64,000 bases of DNA. Origin: Cercophora sp. LCS_1 (Eukaryota > Ascomycota > Sordariomycetes > Sordariales > Lasiosphaeriaceae). Where the stretch lies: positions 186,001 through 250,000 of the forward strand of contig JAPZLL010000006.1 of assembly GCA_036250225.1 (NCBI GenBank). The letters run 5' to 3'. Positions 23,017 through 34,230 of this stretch are shown in pieces. The position numbers and the translations under genes are program-made. Below the pieces are notes generated by a model. It was given only the letters and a program-made list of their open reading frames with translations, was not told the DNA's origin and ran no database searches. Every line of letters begins with the position of its first letter. The first letter of the stretch is position 1.

Positions 23017-23604
23017 GCAATATTGAACATAAACCTCACCGACGCATCGATAAATTCCCCACATGCTGTTGGTTCAATTGACAAGGCTCCGGCTTCACAG
23101 CCACGCGGACAAGCCCGCCCGGAGATTCCTTGCAGCGAACCAAATCCCATGATTTCCAGTGGCCAGCGGTACGACTGCGGCTCGGATTTTGCCGGATGGT
23201 GGGATTCCCCAGCGCTAAGCCAACCCCCCCCCAAGCACGCCTTGCGCGGACATTGATTGCTCCCTGCAGCTATCAGCTCACCTCGTGGTAGGCCGCTAAT
23301 CCCGTTTCGTCCGGCCACGTCCCGTAGTTCGCGGCTGAGTTGGGTCTGGGCTTTCGGAGGCGCTGGTGGCCCGCCAATCAGCGCTCTTGCCATGCAAAAG
23401 GTCCGGTCAAAGCAGGCAAGCCGCATGCATCTCGGGCCTAGCGCCTTGTGGGGGTTTGCGCCCGAAGGTGGGATCATGAAGTGCTCCGTCCTCATATCAG
23501 CGCTGCTTCCCGTGGCTGGGACTCAGTTGAGCGAGCACCTCTTTTCTCTTTACTTCACGGGGAGAACTGTCGTCGCGTTGCTTCTTCCCTTTTAGTGTCT
23601 AAAG
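23017..23604. other. Promoter region of the Ppo-like gene
   Basis: No gene seen. It holds the 3' flank of the HET gene and the 5' flank of the dioxygenase. Confidence 0.4.
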
Positions 23605-26600
23605 ATGTCGTCCGACACAGGGAGATCGCTCGCCAAGAGCAAGAAGCTGTCCGACCTGGACAAGCTCAACGAGGAGCTCAAGAAATGCGGCTACATCGCT
23701 GGTTTTCACGGCGATGCCCTCATTGGGGTGAGTGAATTACCCAATTGGTTAATTGGTTGGTTCAGCGACTGACCTTTGTCGTAGAACAAGCAAGTCACTA
23801 CGGTCGGGATTCTCGATGACTTGAAGAAGGTTTTCGTGCCAAAGAACTACCCTCAGATCATCAAGGTCCTGAAGAAGCTCGTTGCGGGTGGCGGGATAGA
23901 CCTGAGGGCAGCGGCTCAGCTTTTCGGGTCGATGTCGATCAACAGCGCGTTCCGGAACAAGTACATCGAGAAGCAGGTCAAGGCCAAGTATGACCGCATG
24001 TTGCATCCTCCTCTGAGCTACCTCGGCGGTGCCTTCAAGTATCGCACTGCAGATGGCAAGTTCAATAGCGCCCTGCATCCACATCTCGGGCAAGCCGGCG
24101 CCCCTTATGCAAAGACTGTGCCCGCCATCACTCATCCCTTGGGAGCTCTTCCCGATCCCGGCGACCTCTTCGACCGCCTCATGGCGAGAGAGCCCGGTGG
24201 CAGGCCAAGCAAGTCTGGCCTGTCCAGCATGCTGATTTACCATGCCACCATCATCATCCACGACATCTTCCGCACCAACGACCGAGACAAGAACATCTCG
24301 GACACATCTTCGTATCTGGACCTGTCGCCGCTGTATGGGTTCACGGACGAGATGCAGCGCAAGGTGCGGGATGACCAGTACAAACTTGGATTGCTAAAGC
24401 CAGACACATTCGCCGAGGACAGACTCCTGCGACAGCCCCCTGGGGTGTGCATCATGCTAGTCATGTACAATCGGTACCACAACTATGCCGCCACTCAGCT
24501 CCGACGCATTAACGAGAACGGCCGGTTTTCTCTCCCCGAGAAGTTCCAGAAACCAAGGACTCTGGCTGCAGCCGAGCTCTTTGTCAAGGACAAGAGCTCT
24601 GCAGAGTACAAGGCCGCCGTGAAAAAGTTCGATTCAGCATACGAGGTGTACGACAGGAACGGCCGGAACAGCACACCCGAGTTCGAGACGGCATCAAGCG
24701 GTCTCGAGTCGCTCATTAACAAGGCTCAGCCTGACCAGAAGAAGGTCGACGACTTTTACAAGCAGTACGACGCCGCCTGGGACAAGCTTGACGACGACCT
24801 CTTCAACACGGCTCGACTCATCACATGCGGCATGTACATCCAGATCTCGATCCACGACTACCTGCGCGCCTTGATGGGTTTCCACCAGTTTGACACCAAC
24901 TTCACTCTCGACCCCCGTCTCCACGAGACGGCCTGCAAAGAGGTGTCGCGGGGTATTGGCAACCAGGTCACTGTTGAGTTTAACCTGCTCTACCGTTTCC
25001 ACTGCGCCATCTCTGCCAAGGACGAGGTATTCACCGAGGAGTTCATGCGCGAGATGTTCCACCAGGATGCCAAGTGGGATCCCAAGGATGTTCCGTTGGA
25101 GGTGTTCATGGGTCTGATGCAGGGCTGGAGACAGAAGGAGGCGGGGAAGAAGAAGTCCGAGCCTTGGGAGATGTCATTTGGGTTGGAAAAGGGACCGCAG
25201 CATTTCAAGCGACACGAGGTGACTGGGCTGTTTGATGACCAGCAGATGGTGGATGCTCTCCGTGAGGCTATGGATGATCCGATCTGTAAGTTTTCTCTTC
25301 TCAGACTTGATGGCACTGCTGACTGATGCAGCAAACTTTGGACCCAAGAACGTGCCAAGGTCTCTCAAGGCGGTTGAGATTCTGGGCATAATCCAGGCCC
25401 GCAAGTGGGAGATCGGCACGCTCAACGACTTCCGCGAATTCTTTGGCATGAAGCGACATCAGACATTTGAGAGCATCTCGGGCGACGTGGAGGTGCAGAA
25501 GGCACTGCGGGATCTGTACGAACACCCCGACAAGGTCGAGCTGTACCCTGGCGTTTTCTGTGAGTCTGATGCCACCAAGAGCTGCGATCCTGGCCCAAGC
25601 GACGTCAACTCGGCACTGTGGGCGGCCATCTTCTCGGACGCTATTACCCTTGTCCGGTCGGATCGCTTCTACACGGTCGACTGGAACACCAATTCGCTCA
25701 CCTCGTGGGGCATGAAGGAGGTGACGCCCGACAACGATGTCCTCAAGACTTCGGTGTTCCATCGTCTACTGCAGCGAGCTTTCCCCGAGTGGTTCCCCAC
25801 TGACTCTGTGCGGTTCTTCCATCCATTCTACACTGGCCAAAGCAACGCCAACTACGCCAAGGAGCAAAAGTATGCGGCCAACTTCAAGATGACAGAGGTC
25901 GAGGTTGCGCCTAGGAACTGGCTTGGTCGGAAGAAGGACCCCACCGCCAAGGATGTGTTTGATATCAGCCAGTCCGAGCCCAGGAAGCCAGAGAAGCCTC
26001 TGTATCTCAACGACGCACACCTCATCAAGGCTGTGTTGGTTGACGCACAGGACGTTATTGTTCACCCCGCCCGTCTGAGCCTTGAGGATCTGCCTGAGGA
26101 CGTCCAGAAAGTCTTGCAGCCAGGCCAAAAGGCCCCGACCAATGTCAGTGATGGGTTCGAGGAGAATCTCCCGGAGCTGTCGGCGTACTTTATCGAGCTC
26201 ATGCAAGGGATCATCAAGCGCGAGTTCATCACCATTGACCCCAATCGCCCCGAGGGACCTGTCTATCAGATCGACATTGCCAGGGATTTCTCCATCCCCG
26301 TCATCACCCGATGCGTTGCAGATTTCCTGGGCTTTGGCCATTTGGTCAAGACCGAGAACAACCCGTCGGGATCTTACTCGGAGAATGAGATCTACCAGCA
26401 CATTACCAACTGCCAGGTGTATCTGTCGTACAACGCCGATGAGACCAAGACAATCAAGCGGCGTAAGGCCTTTAAGGATTCGATGCGTTTCCTCTTCGAT
26501 CTCACGCTCAAGGGCAACGTCGCCCGAGCCGACCAATTCGTCCTGACGAGGAAGCTCGGCGAGCTCTTCGGAGGAAGTCCCAACCCAATGGAGAAGCTCG

Positions 26601-27802
26601 GCTTCCAGATCGCTGAGGAGATACTCAAAAACGAAGGCCGGAAGACTGGTCGGGCCGCAGCCATCCTCCTCCTTGTCGGTCTCGACAACGCTTACAACAC
26701 GGTTCTCTCCTTCAACGCGGTGCTCAGCACCTTCCTCACGGGTCTATACAACCAAGCCGCAGACGCCGGAAAACATGAGAGCAATGGTGCCATCAACGGC
26801 AACGGACACGCCAACAAGAAACAATGCGACTGGCTCGAAATCCAAGAGCTCGTCTTCAAGGAAGTCTTGTCTCCCGAAGAAGAAAAGAAGAACCACGCCA
26901 GGATCCAACAGCTCGTGCTCGCCACCCAACGCGCAAGCGTCAAGCTGCCCATTATCCGCAAGGCCATCCGAGACCACAACGTAGCCAACCCCGCCAACGA
27001 ATCTGAGATCCTCTTCACCGTCAAGAAGAACCAGACCATCATCTGCGACTATGTAAGCTTCCCCTCGTCTCCACCGGTGTCCCCAACTGACGTCTCCCAG
27101 AACCCCGACGTACACCCCCTCTCCTCCCCACCATCAACCCTAACCACTCCCGAACCCTGGGAATACGCCTTCTTCGCCCACCGCTCCTCCTTCACTACCT
27201 CCTTCGCACGCTACCAACCAAAGCACCTAACCATCCTCTCCCTCACCCGCATGATCACCGTCCTCGCATCGCTCAAAAACCTCCGCCGCGGCCACGACAC
27301 CCAAGGCCAGCTCAAACACATCCCCATCCGCTCCACAGCTGAGACATACGCGAATTACATGGCACCTACCCGCGTCAAAAAGATTGCATCCGACGTAGCG
27401 GCCAAGATTGCCGCTATCGAATCTAATACATCTCTCTCCGCCAAAGACAAGAAGGAGAAAATCGCAGAGTGGGAGGCCGTATACAACGATGCCATTCTCA
27501 AGCCTGAGACGACCACCTATCTGACGCCAGAGTGGGATGAGATGGTGCCATTCCCGACGACGTGGAAGGTGCGGTTCGAGGGGTTCGGGTGGTCCGAGTA
27601 TGGAAGGCGGGAGACGCTCGAGGCGTTGAGGGTGAGGAAAAAGATGGATGATTTCGCGCCGTTTTACGAGGCGCCTGGTGGGGAGAGTAGAGTCGGTGGG
27701 TCGTTTGCGAATGGGAGTTGTGTTTGTCGGGAGGGGGAGGGAGTCCATGGCGCCGGCGGGGAGGTGAATGGGACTAAGGAGGGGGGAACTTTGTGGCATT
27801 AG
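23605..27802 (+). CDS. Psi-producing-oxygenase-like fatty acid dioxygenase, degenerate P450 half
   Basis: Fusion of an animal-peroxidase-like fatty acid dioxygenase and a P450-like domain, as in PpoA, PpoC and linoleate diol synthases, which make oxylipins controlling sporulation. Four exons: 23605-23727, 23785-25285, 25332-27052 and 27101-27802; 1348 residues. The dioxygenase half is complete: distal His H200 in IIIHDIF, SSYLDLSPLYG, and catalytic Y444 with proximal H447 in LLYRFH, where the family usually has YRWH. About 75 extra residues (roughly 295-370, Lys/Asp-rich) separate the two His motifs. The P450 half has lost its catalytic marks: no ExxR in the K-helix region (ATQRASVK) and no haem-ligand Cys, FFAHRSSFTTSFARYQP standing where GHGPHRCLG is expected. 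The likely product is a plain fatty acid hydroperoxide, as proposed for PpoC-type 10R-dioxygenases. Confidence 0.85.
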
Positions 27803-28232
27803 GTGAGGACGTGGGGCTATGACGTTGGTAAGGGGTGTGGTTGGAAAAGGGTTGTTTTTGACGTTTTCTTGTTTTGTCTGTTGGCTATTTGGATTGTGTT
27901 TATCAAGTTGAAAGTTCAAGATTGTTCGTGTTCCTTTGAAATGCTGCTGGAGTCCTGGAGCCAGGGGTATGGGCACTCGATGCAGCTCATCCCTACCCAC
28001 CCACCTTCGCAATGAAATCCCTCCAGGTTGTTCCAATACCTTCCCCTCACTCACCCGAACGAACACTATCACACCAGCGCCTTCACGCAGCGGACCGCAG
28101 ACTGACCAACTGAACTGTGAAAATTCCACCAACAATCTGGACCACGCAGTGACGCTTAACTGACCAGAACCCGGCGTCGCAATCTTTACCCCTCAAGACC
28201 CCGCCACCTCGGAAGCTGTCAGGCGAGTTGAT
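27803..28232. other. Intergenic region
   Basis: The 3' flank of the dioxygenase gene; no gene recognised. HET-like text starts at about 28233 and may begin slightly earlier. Confidence 0.4.
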
Positions 28233-29056
28233 TGTTCTGGCAGCTTTGAATTGAGCCAGTGGTTTAACCGCGGATGGACTCTCCAGGAGCTAATTGCTCC
28301 ATCTATCGGTGTCTTTTACGACAGGCTACGGGACGAGATTGGTACAAAGGCATCATTGCCCAAAGTTATATCGAATGTTAATTACCCAGATCCCAGAGAA
28401 GGTGCTCCAAGGAGCAAATCTCCAAGAAATCAGCATTGCACAAAAGATTTCATGGGCATCAGGGAGAACAACATCCAAGATTGAGGACATGGCCTATCGC
28501 CTTCTCGGTCTCCTTGGTTGCCCAGGGTGTCGACCTCAATCGACCAGGGCCAGGCGGGGAGACGCCCTTGGTTCTGGCCATTAAACGCCAGCAACCACGC
28601 TTAGCCATGCTGTTGCTCGAGAAGGCAATCCCGACCCCTTCGGGCTTGGGGGTCGAACAGGCATTGCCACTAGCACTGAGCCGAGGACACTAGGAACTTG
28701 CTGACTATCTCTTCGGCGAGGGTGCTGACCCACATGGCCGCTGGATGAGCGCTTTTTCGTTGCGCGATGCAATTCGTGGGAGACAAGAAGACCTTGTTCG
28801 GATCATTGTCGAATCTCCATCGGGAGCCGGGCTGCTGCAGCCGCGCGAAGTTGAGGACGATGTACTTCCAGGGACGCGGATGTCGTTTGATGCAATTAAG
28901 GTAGATTCCCGTCGTATTGCAGAAATTCTGTTGTGACACGGTGTAGATCCAAACAGTGGGTGGAATGGCTGCACGGCACTTTCGAAAGCAAGAAAGGAAG
29001 GCAATGACGCCATGGTGGAACTGCTACTCAAATATCAAGTCCGGCAGGAAGATTGA
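28233..29056 (+). pseudogene. HET-ankyrin protein relic
   Basis: A broken fragment of a HET protein carrying ankyrin repeats. It begins in the middle of the HET region with LSQWFNRGWTLQELIAP and FYDRLRDEIGTKASLPKVIS, then needs a frameshift near 28370 to read ITQIPEKVLQGANLQEISIA and KISWASGRTTSKIEDMAYRLLGL, then another frameshift near 28510 to enter ankyrin text: DLNRPGPGGETPLVLAIKR, ALPLALSRGH, a TAG stop at 28691, then LADYLFGEGADPHGRW, a TGA at 28934, and DPNSGWNGCTALSKARKEGN. The N-terminal HET blocks (SYxWG and the WIDxxCI block) are absent. At least two frameshifts and two stops make it a pseudogene, a third HET-type locus in the window. Confidence 0.8.
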
Positions 29057-29260
29057 ATGTGAGAGCCATTCTTCGCGCCCTCCATTTCGTTCCACGACAC
29101 AGCCTTGGCCACGGGTATCTGGGCAAGAGTGGTCCTTGGCAAAGTGGCAGGCAACGCTTGAGGAAGGAACAGGTCGGAATTTGCATTCCCTTTGCGGAGA
29201 ATCCCTCCACTTCACTGATGCCTGGCAAAAAAAAGTAAAAAAAAAAATGGACACCTCGAC

Positions 29261-30653
29261 TCAGTCCACTTCATCCCACAAGCTCGCCAACAGCTTTCGA
29301 TTCCTGTTTTCATCTAAGTTAGCACATAGGTATCTTAAAAGATGGCAAGAGCGACCTACCCTGTCCACGGCTCCCTGGCATGCTGCACCGAGTGGTTCTT
29401 TCCTTGGTCAGCGACAGCCAGAGCACATCCAGAAACTGAGACTCACGTCCAACACAATCACATCACCAGCCGTCCATGTCACCATGGATCTCGTCTCGTG
29501 GATGTAATCCACAGCAGTTTGGAGATATTCTGTTGGGATCAAAGCGCCATCACCATACTACCACACCATGTCAGCGCCGATCATTGGGAAAGAGTAGGGT
29601 GGAGACTTACAAAGACCGGAGGGTTGTACTTTCCTTCCTTGTCAAGATGTGGCGGGAGGAGGGTGTCGTTTTGTTGCGCATTCAAGAATCGCGACACGGC
29701 ATTGTTGAAGAAGGCTGGTTCTCCTGTTCGTGGATGGTTTCTGACAGCTATAGACCATTTTAGCGTTGCAATGCGAAGAAAGGTCCGGACTACTCACCCG
29801 GAAGAACTTGGAATACCCTCAAGTCACCCAACGGGTTGGACTCGGACTGGTTCTCCCATCGCCAGGCCGCTGTTGGCAGCCTCCGGATCTCCTTCTCGAT
29901 CTTTTCCCTCGCGGTCTCAGTGTCATCGGTGTCGAGGACATGAGCGCCATAGGCCTGCAACACAGTCGTCCCAGCGGAAGAGGTCTGGTCTCTTGGCCCG
30001 TTGGGATGGAAGAGTTGGTACTTGATGCCCTGCAACGCGTCAGTGCGTGCATCATGCTAACACTGGAATATTAGACCGACCCTTTTCTCGACCTCCTCGA
30101 TGAACTCGGGATGCCTCTCCTTCAGGTGGTTGTACAGAATGATGGAGTTGTTGATGGGCGTTTCACCACCTGTCGCACTTTAGCTTCTGTCACCACCACT
30201 CCCACGGCGATACATACCAGTCTCTGGCGCAGACACGCAATAAAACAACACATAGGCCGGGTAATGCGGACTCAATCCAAACTCGTTGTGAGGATACACC
30301 GGCTGGGTATTGGGTCCCTCGTTCGCTGTCGCAACATTTTTGGCGAGGATGGTTCGCCTCACGGGATTGCCAATATCCTCGTGTGCCTTCCACCCAAAGG
30401 CATGCGCGAACTTGGAAAACTCATGGGGATTACGCAGGCCAAGGCCCTGGAAATAGACCGCACCATGTCGGTTCAGCAGACTCTTGATCCGTCCGGACGC
30501 AGATAGATCCCGGACCTCGGCGACAATCTCGTCCAGCGAGGCATCGGCCCGAGTGGGGCGAAGGGAAAGAGGGAAAGCAGTGTTCTCCGGGTACGGGGCC
30601 GGGAGAGACGCGGATGGGCCGAAGGGGACTGGCCGAAGGATTTCTGCCGCCAT
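29261..30653 (-). CDS. TauD/TfdA-type 2-oxoglutarate dioxygenase
   Basis: Fe(II)/2-oxoglutarate-dependent oxygenase of the fungal TauD/TfdA-like (SyrB-type) family. Seven minus-strand exons: 30653-30218, 30169-30081, 30029-29798, 29747-29611, 29557-29447, 29397-29360 and 29303-29261; 361 residues with all phases matched. Iron ligands are H122 and E124 (YPHNEFG, an HxE rather than HxD pair) and distal H341 (VQHAREPW). R343 or R350 would bind the 2-oxoglutarate carboxylate. Family blocks are RHGAVYFQGLGL, NPVRRTILAKNVATANEGP and HPNGPRDQT. The short last exon (NRKLLASLWDEVD) is needed to finish the conserved WTGNRKLLASLW strand; a naive frame would stop at a TAG inside intron 6. ATG 30653 is the first in frame. 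Substrate unknown. It is divergent from the transporter gene at 31397. Confidence 0.87.
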
Positions 30654-31396
30654 TTCTGTTTCTGGGTACCAAGTCGGTGGCGCTGGACCAGTGGCGTTGC
30701 ACTTATGCAGCTTGAGTGTGCCAAAATCCGGGGAGGGAAACAAGCGGCGGTGGCGTTCTGGGGATAATATGGGATTTCAGGGGCTCAGCGGAGGATTTCC
30801 GCCCTCGACACAACGCTTTTTATACCGAGTTGTTGTTTGTCCTGCGTCCCGACTGTCAGGATCCGGGACATCTTCACCGGCTTGGGACTGGTCTAGCGGA
30901 TTGCGCAAGCCCATCCCTGCAAGCACGCGTCTTCCAGACCTTTTCGCTGGTGCGACGACGGACTCCACCCACTGATCTGTCAATCGTATCGCCGATTTGG
31001 GCAGCTGAGGCCAAACGCCCGAGCATCTGGATGCTTATCTCTTCCGTGGTGGTGAAGATGGTTGCGGGGTGGAGCGGTGGATCCAGAACGCCATCTCACC
31101 ATCAATCACGACATGATCGCGACATGCCCGCTAGTCCCAATCAACACCATGCCGCCGCGCTCGGGATCCAGAAACATGGTAAGCCGACGACTTGTCGCAA
31201 ACCGGCCGGCCTGGGCACAGTTTTTTTCACTGCCGGACCGCGGCCAGCATGCTGATTCCGTACAACGTCGGCATGACTCCCCCACGCCGGCGTGCATAAA
31301 GACTTGAACAGTTCCGGGTGTTTGGAAGCGAGAGAGATCTCCAGATTACCATCCCGTCTCAAGCACACCGTCCGCCAGACATCTGAGACAGTCAAC
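30654..31396. promoter_or_regulatory. Shared divergent promoter region
   Basis: About 740 bases separate the start codons of the dioxygenase (-) and the UNC-93-like transporter (+). No other gene lies between them, so the two may share regulation; no specific operator was recognised. Confidence 0.35.
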
Positions 31397-32716
31397 ATGG
31401 CGTCCGCCGAGAAGGCCAACAATGTCGAGGATGCTCGCTCATCCGAGTCAACCGATGTCGTCGAGCACTCCAGGCCCGTATCCAAGTTCACGAGGTGGTA
31501 TCGCAGCCCGCTGTTCAACGTCATCCTCGTCGGTCTCATCTCTTTCACCCAACCGGGCATCTGGAATGCGCTCAACAACACGGGTGCGGGTGGCCAGCAG
31601 GAGCCCTACCTCGTCAATGGCGCCAACTCCCTAACCTTTGGGCATGCTACGTTCCCATCCCATCCCCCAATCTCCACTCTGACAAATCCCAGTATCATGG
31701 TCTTCGGTTGCTCCCTCTTTGGCATTCTTGCTAATAAAATCGGCATCAAAACCGTCCTGATCATCGGCACCCTCGGCCAGCTCATCGGCGCCTCGATCCA
31801 GCTCTCCCTCAACGTCAAAACCCAGCAGCGCGGCAAAGTGAGCTACACGACCTACCTCGTCCTCATCGCCCTGCAATGCCTCGGTCTGCCCCTTGCCCTC
31901 CTCGTCTCCCCTCCGGAGAAAATCATCAAACCAGATGGCTCCAAACTCAACCTCAGGAAAAAGAAAACCAACACCCTCAAAGAAGAATTCTCCAAGTCCC
32001 TCGCCCTCATCAAGCGCAAGGAAATGTTCTTGTTGATTCCCATCATGGTCGGATTCCAGTGGAACAGCACCTACCTAGGCATCTACATGGCCAAGTACTT
32101 TTCCGTTCGCTCGCGCACGCTTGGCTCCCTGACATCCGGTATCGCCGCGACTTTCGCCAATATCTTTTGGGGCTGGTTCTACGATCTCAAGCGGTTCCGG
32201 CGGCCGACCTTGGCCAAAGCATGCTGGTTCTTTTTTGTGATCCTCATGCTTGGGACATTTGGGTGGCAGGTGAATAACGAGTACGTCTACGCTGCGTCTG
32301 AGCCACGCGTCACGCTCGATTGGGACTTGCCTGGGTTTGGAAGGGGTTTCGCGAGCATGGTGATTTTGCGGTTTCTCAACGAGAGTCACTACATGTTTGT
32401 GTATTGGCTGATTGGCGCGTTCTTTGACGATTTGGAGACGTTGACGCTGGCGGTGGGGATTATGCGGTCGTTCGAGTCGTTGGGGAGTTGCATCGCTTTT
32501 GGGATTGGGGCGGCCAAGGTCACGCCCATGGTGAATTTGGTGATTGCGTTTGCCATGTTCGGGTTGACGATTCCGGCGACGAGTTGGGTTGTGTATTTAG
32601 TGCCGGAGCGGCCGGTGCATTTGAGGAAGGAGGTGGAGGGGGAGACGAGTGAGGAGGAGGTGAGTCCGGTTGTTGTTTCCAAGGCTGCGGAGGCTGTTGA
32701 TGGGCCACACCCCTAG
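31397..32716 (+). CDS. UNC-93-like (DUF895) MFS transporter, apparently shortened
   Basis: Membrane transporter of the fungal UNC-93/DUF895 group. The N-terminus has a cytosolic tail, then FNVILVGLISFTQPGIWNAL, a hallmark of the family, with later blocks ASIQLSLNVKTQQRGKVSY, ALQCLGLPLALLVSPPEKII and IPIMVGFQWNSTYLGIYMAKYF. The frame is open for 439 residues. Removing a probable 51-nt GC-AG intron (31642-31692, branch CTGAC) restores LTFG|IMVFGCSLFG and gives 422 residues. Family members are usually near 470-490. The difference sits between IIGTLG and QLIGASIQLSLN, where I would expect about 60 more residues covering roughly two helices. Function may therefore be altered or lost. ATG 31397 follows a leader free of earlier in-frame starts of family type. 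Confidence 0.78.
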   Translation: MASAEKANNVEDARSSESTDVVEHSRPVSKFTRWYRSPLFNVILVGLISFTQPGIWNALNNTGAGGQQEPYLVNGANSLTFGHATFPSHPPISTLTNPSIMVFGCSLFGILANKIGIKTVLIIGTLGQLIGASIQLSLNVKTQQRGKVSYTTYLVLIALQCLGLPLALLVSPPEKIIKPDGSKLNLRKKKTNTLKEEFSKSLALIKRKEMFLLIPIMVGFQWNSTYLGIYMAKYFSVRSRTLGSLTSGIAATFANIFWGWFYDLKRFRRPTLAKACWFFFVILMLGTFGWQVNNEYVYAASEPRVTLDWDLPGFGRGFASMVILRFLNESHYMFVYWLIGAFFDDLETLTLAVGIMRSFESLGSCIAFGIGAAKVTPMVNLVIAFAMFGLTIPATSWVVYLVPERPVHLRKEVEGETSEEEVSPVVVSKAAEAVDGPHP

Positions 32717-32812
32717 ACTTGACGGAGATGACGAAAAGTAATGTGGAGGAAAGGTGGTGATGATGACGATAGATGAGATACCCAATGAGATCTAATAGAT
32801 GCGTTTGTATTT

Positions 32813-34230
32813 TCACGTCGGAACAACCCCGACGTACCTCCACGTCCCAGGACTCTTTGCATCAAACCCCCATTCATGCAGCGTCCCATCCGCCACACCA
32901 AAGATCCTCTTCCCATTCGTCCCCGCCAACGCGGTAAACTTGAACCCCTGCGTCCCGCCCGGGCTGGTGGTGAAATCACCAATCCCATCATCATCCAACC
33001 ACCTCGCCGTCGCCGTCCCATCCTTCGTGACAGCAAGCGTCATCGTGTTCGTCGTGTCAAACGAAAACATGTCGAAACTCGCCACATCACTCGAATTGAT
33101 ACCCCCGTGTGATTTTTCTGTTGTGTTCTGTTAGTTTCTATCCATAAAGTGACCGAGAATGAAAACATACCCCTCGCCCAATCCAGAATCGCAGCCTCGG
33201 ATTGATACTCCTGCAACGAACCCCCCTCATCAACCATCAACCTCCACAGCACATCATCGCGCGTGAGAAGATCCTTGTCGATAACACTGGCGAGGCCAAT
33301 CACACTGCCATTGGTCGCAACGCCGATGGGCTTGGTGCGCGAATCAAACAGACTTGCAATGGTAATCATCCCCGAGCTGGTCTGGTACGCAAGTACTTGA
33401 TCGGAAACGCTACATTTTGAACTCCCCTCGCACTGTGGCCGCAGTAGAGCGAGCCGTGACCCTTTCCCTGCGACCAGGGACTGGGATGATGAGCCGAGGG
33501 GTGCTGGGCTGAGCCCGTCAAGTGGATATGCGTCTTGTGTCTGGAGTCGACGGATGGTGTTGGACGTATCGAGGTAGTAAACGTCGAGCAGAGAGGTGGG
33601 GTTCCTGTAGCTGAATGCCGCGAGGGGCGTGTCGGGGAGGATGGACATGGACGCGTTGGAGACGGGGTAGGTGGCCCATTCTGCGGTTTTGGAGTCCCAC
33701 ATTGTGACAAGGATTTGGTTGCGTTTGTCTTGGTAGAAGAGGTAGACGTGGGTGTTTCCGGCGAGGTCGGTGACTTCGGTTGCGGAAAGTGAGGTTGCTG
33801 GCGAGAGATTACCCGGGTTGTTGGGGCTCCCTGGTGATGGGTTTTGGGAGGAGTTGTTGTTGTTATCGTTGTTGTTGCTGCGGGTAACGACGCCTGAAAC
33901 CACACCGAAAACGACGATGAAGACAAATGTACTGACAACGGCGACTATATAAAAGGTGCGGCGCTTGAGTCCGCATATTATTTGGCGTTTAGGTGGTTTT
34001 GGGTGGACTGCTTCGTCGACTTGGCGGGTTGGATCAATGGTTTGTGGGTTCAGGGGATATTTGTCTGATTCGAAGCTTCGAGGGACTACCTGTGGGAGGT
34101 CGGAGCGGACAACTTCTGGTTGGGAGTCGTAAGAATAGACTGACTCGGGGATCTTGGGAAGATCGCGCTCTGTCGGTTTGTGTTGTTGGTATCTTGGTGG
34201 GTCAACCACTTCCGGCAAGTCCGAAAACAT
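32813..34230 (-). CDS. Type II membrane protein, fucose-lectin-like ectodomain
   Basis: Two exons, 34230-33171 and 33117-32813 (intron 53 nt, GTATGT...ACAG), 454 residues. The N-terminal cytosolic part carries two copies of a DLP(E/Q)VV motif. KRQIICGLKRRTF precedes one transmembrane helix (YIVAVVSTFVFIVVFGVVSGVV), then an Asn-rich and Pro/Ser linker. The extracellular part looks like a beta-propeller with repeated units such as HVYLFYQDKRNQI, LLDVYYLDTSNTIRR, the pattern of fungal fucose-specific lectins. The second exon adds the last blades (TMTLAVTKDGTATARWLDDD, GKRIFGVADGTLHEW). I recall the N-terminal plan as recurrent in Sordariales. Carbohydrate binding at the cell surface is inferred from the fold. 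Confidence 0.75.

Noticed and set aside
27053..27100. Reading the Ppo-like gene straight through this 48-base segment
   Set aside because: It has GTAAGC, a CTGAC branch and CAG, and its removal does not restore or remove the haem loop; intron is the simpler reading.
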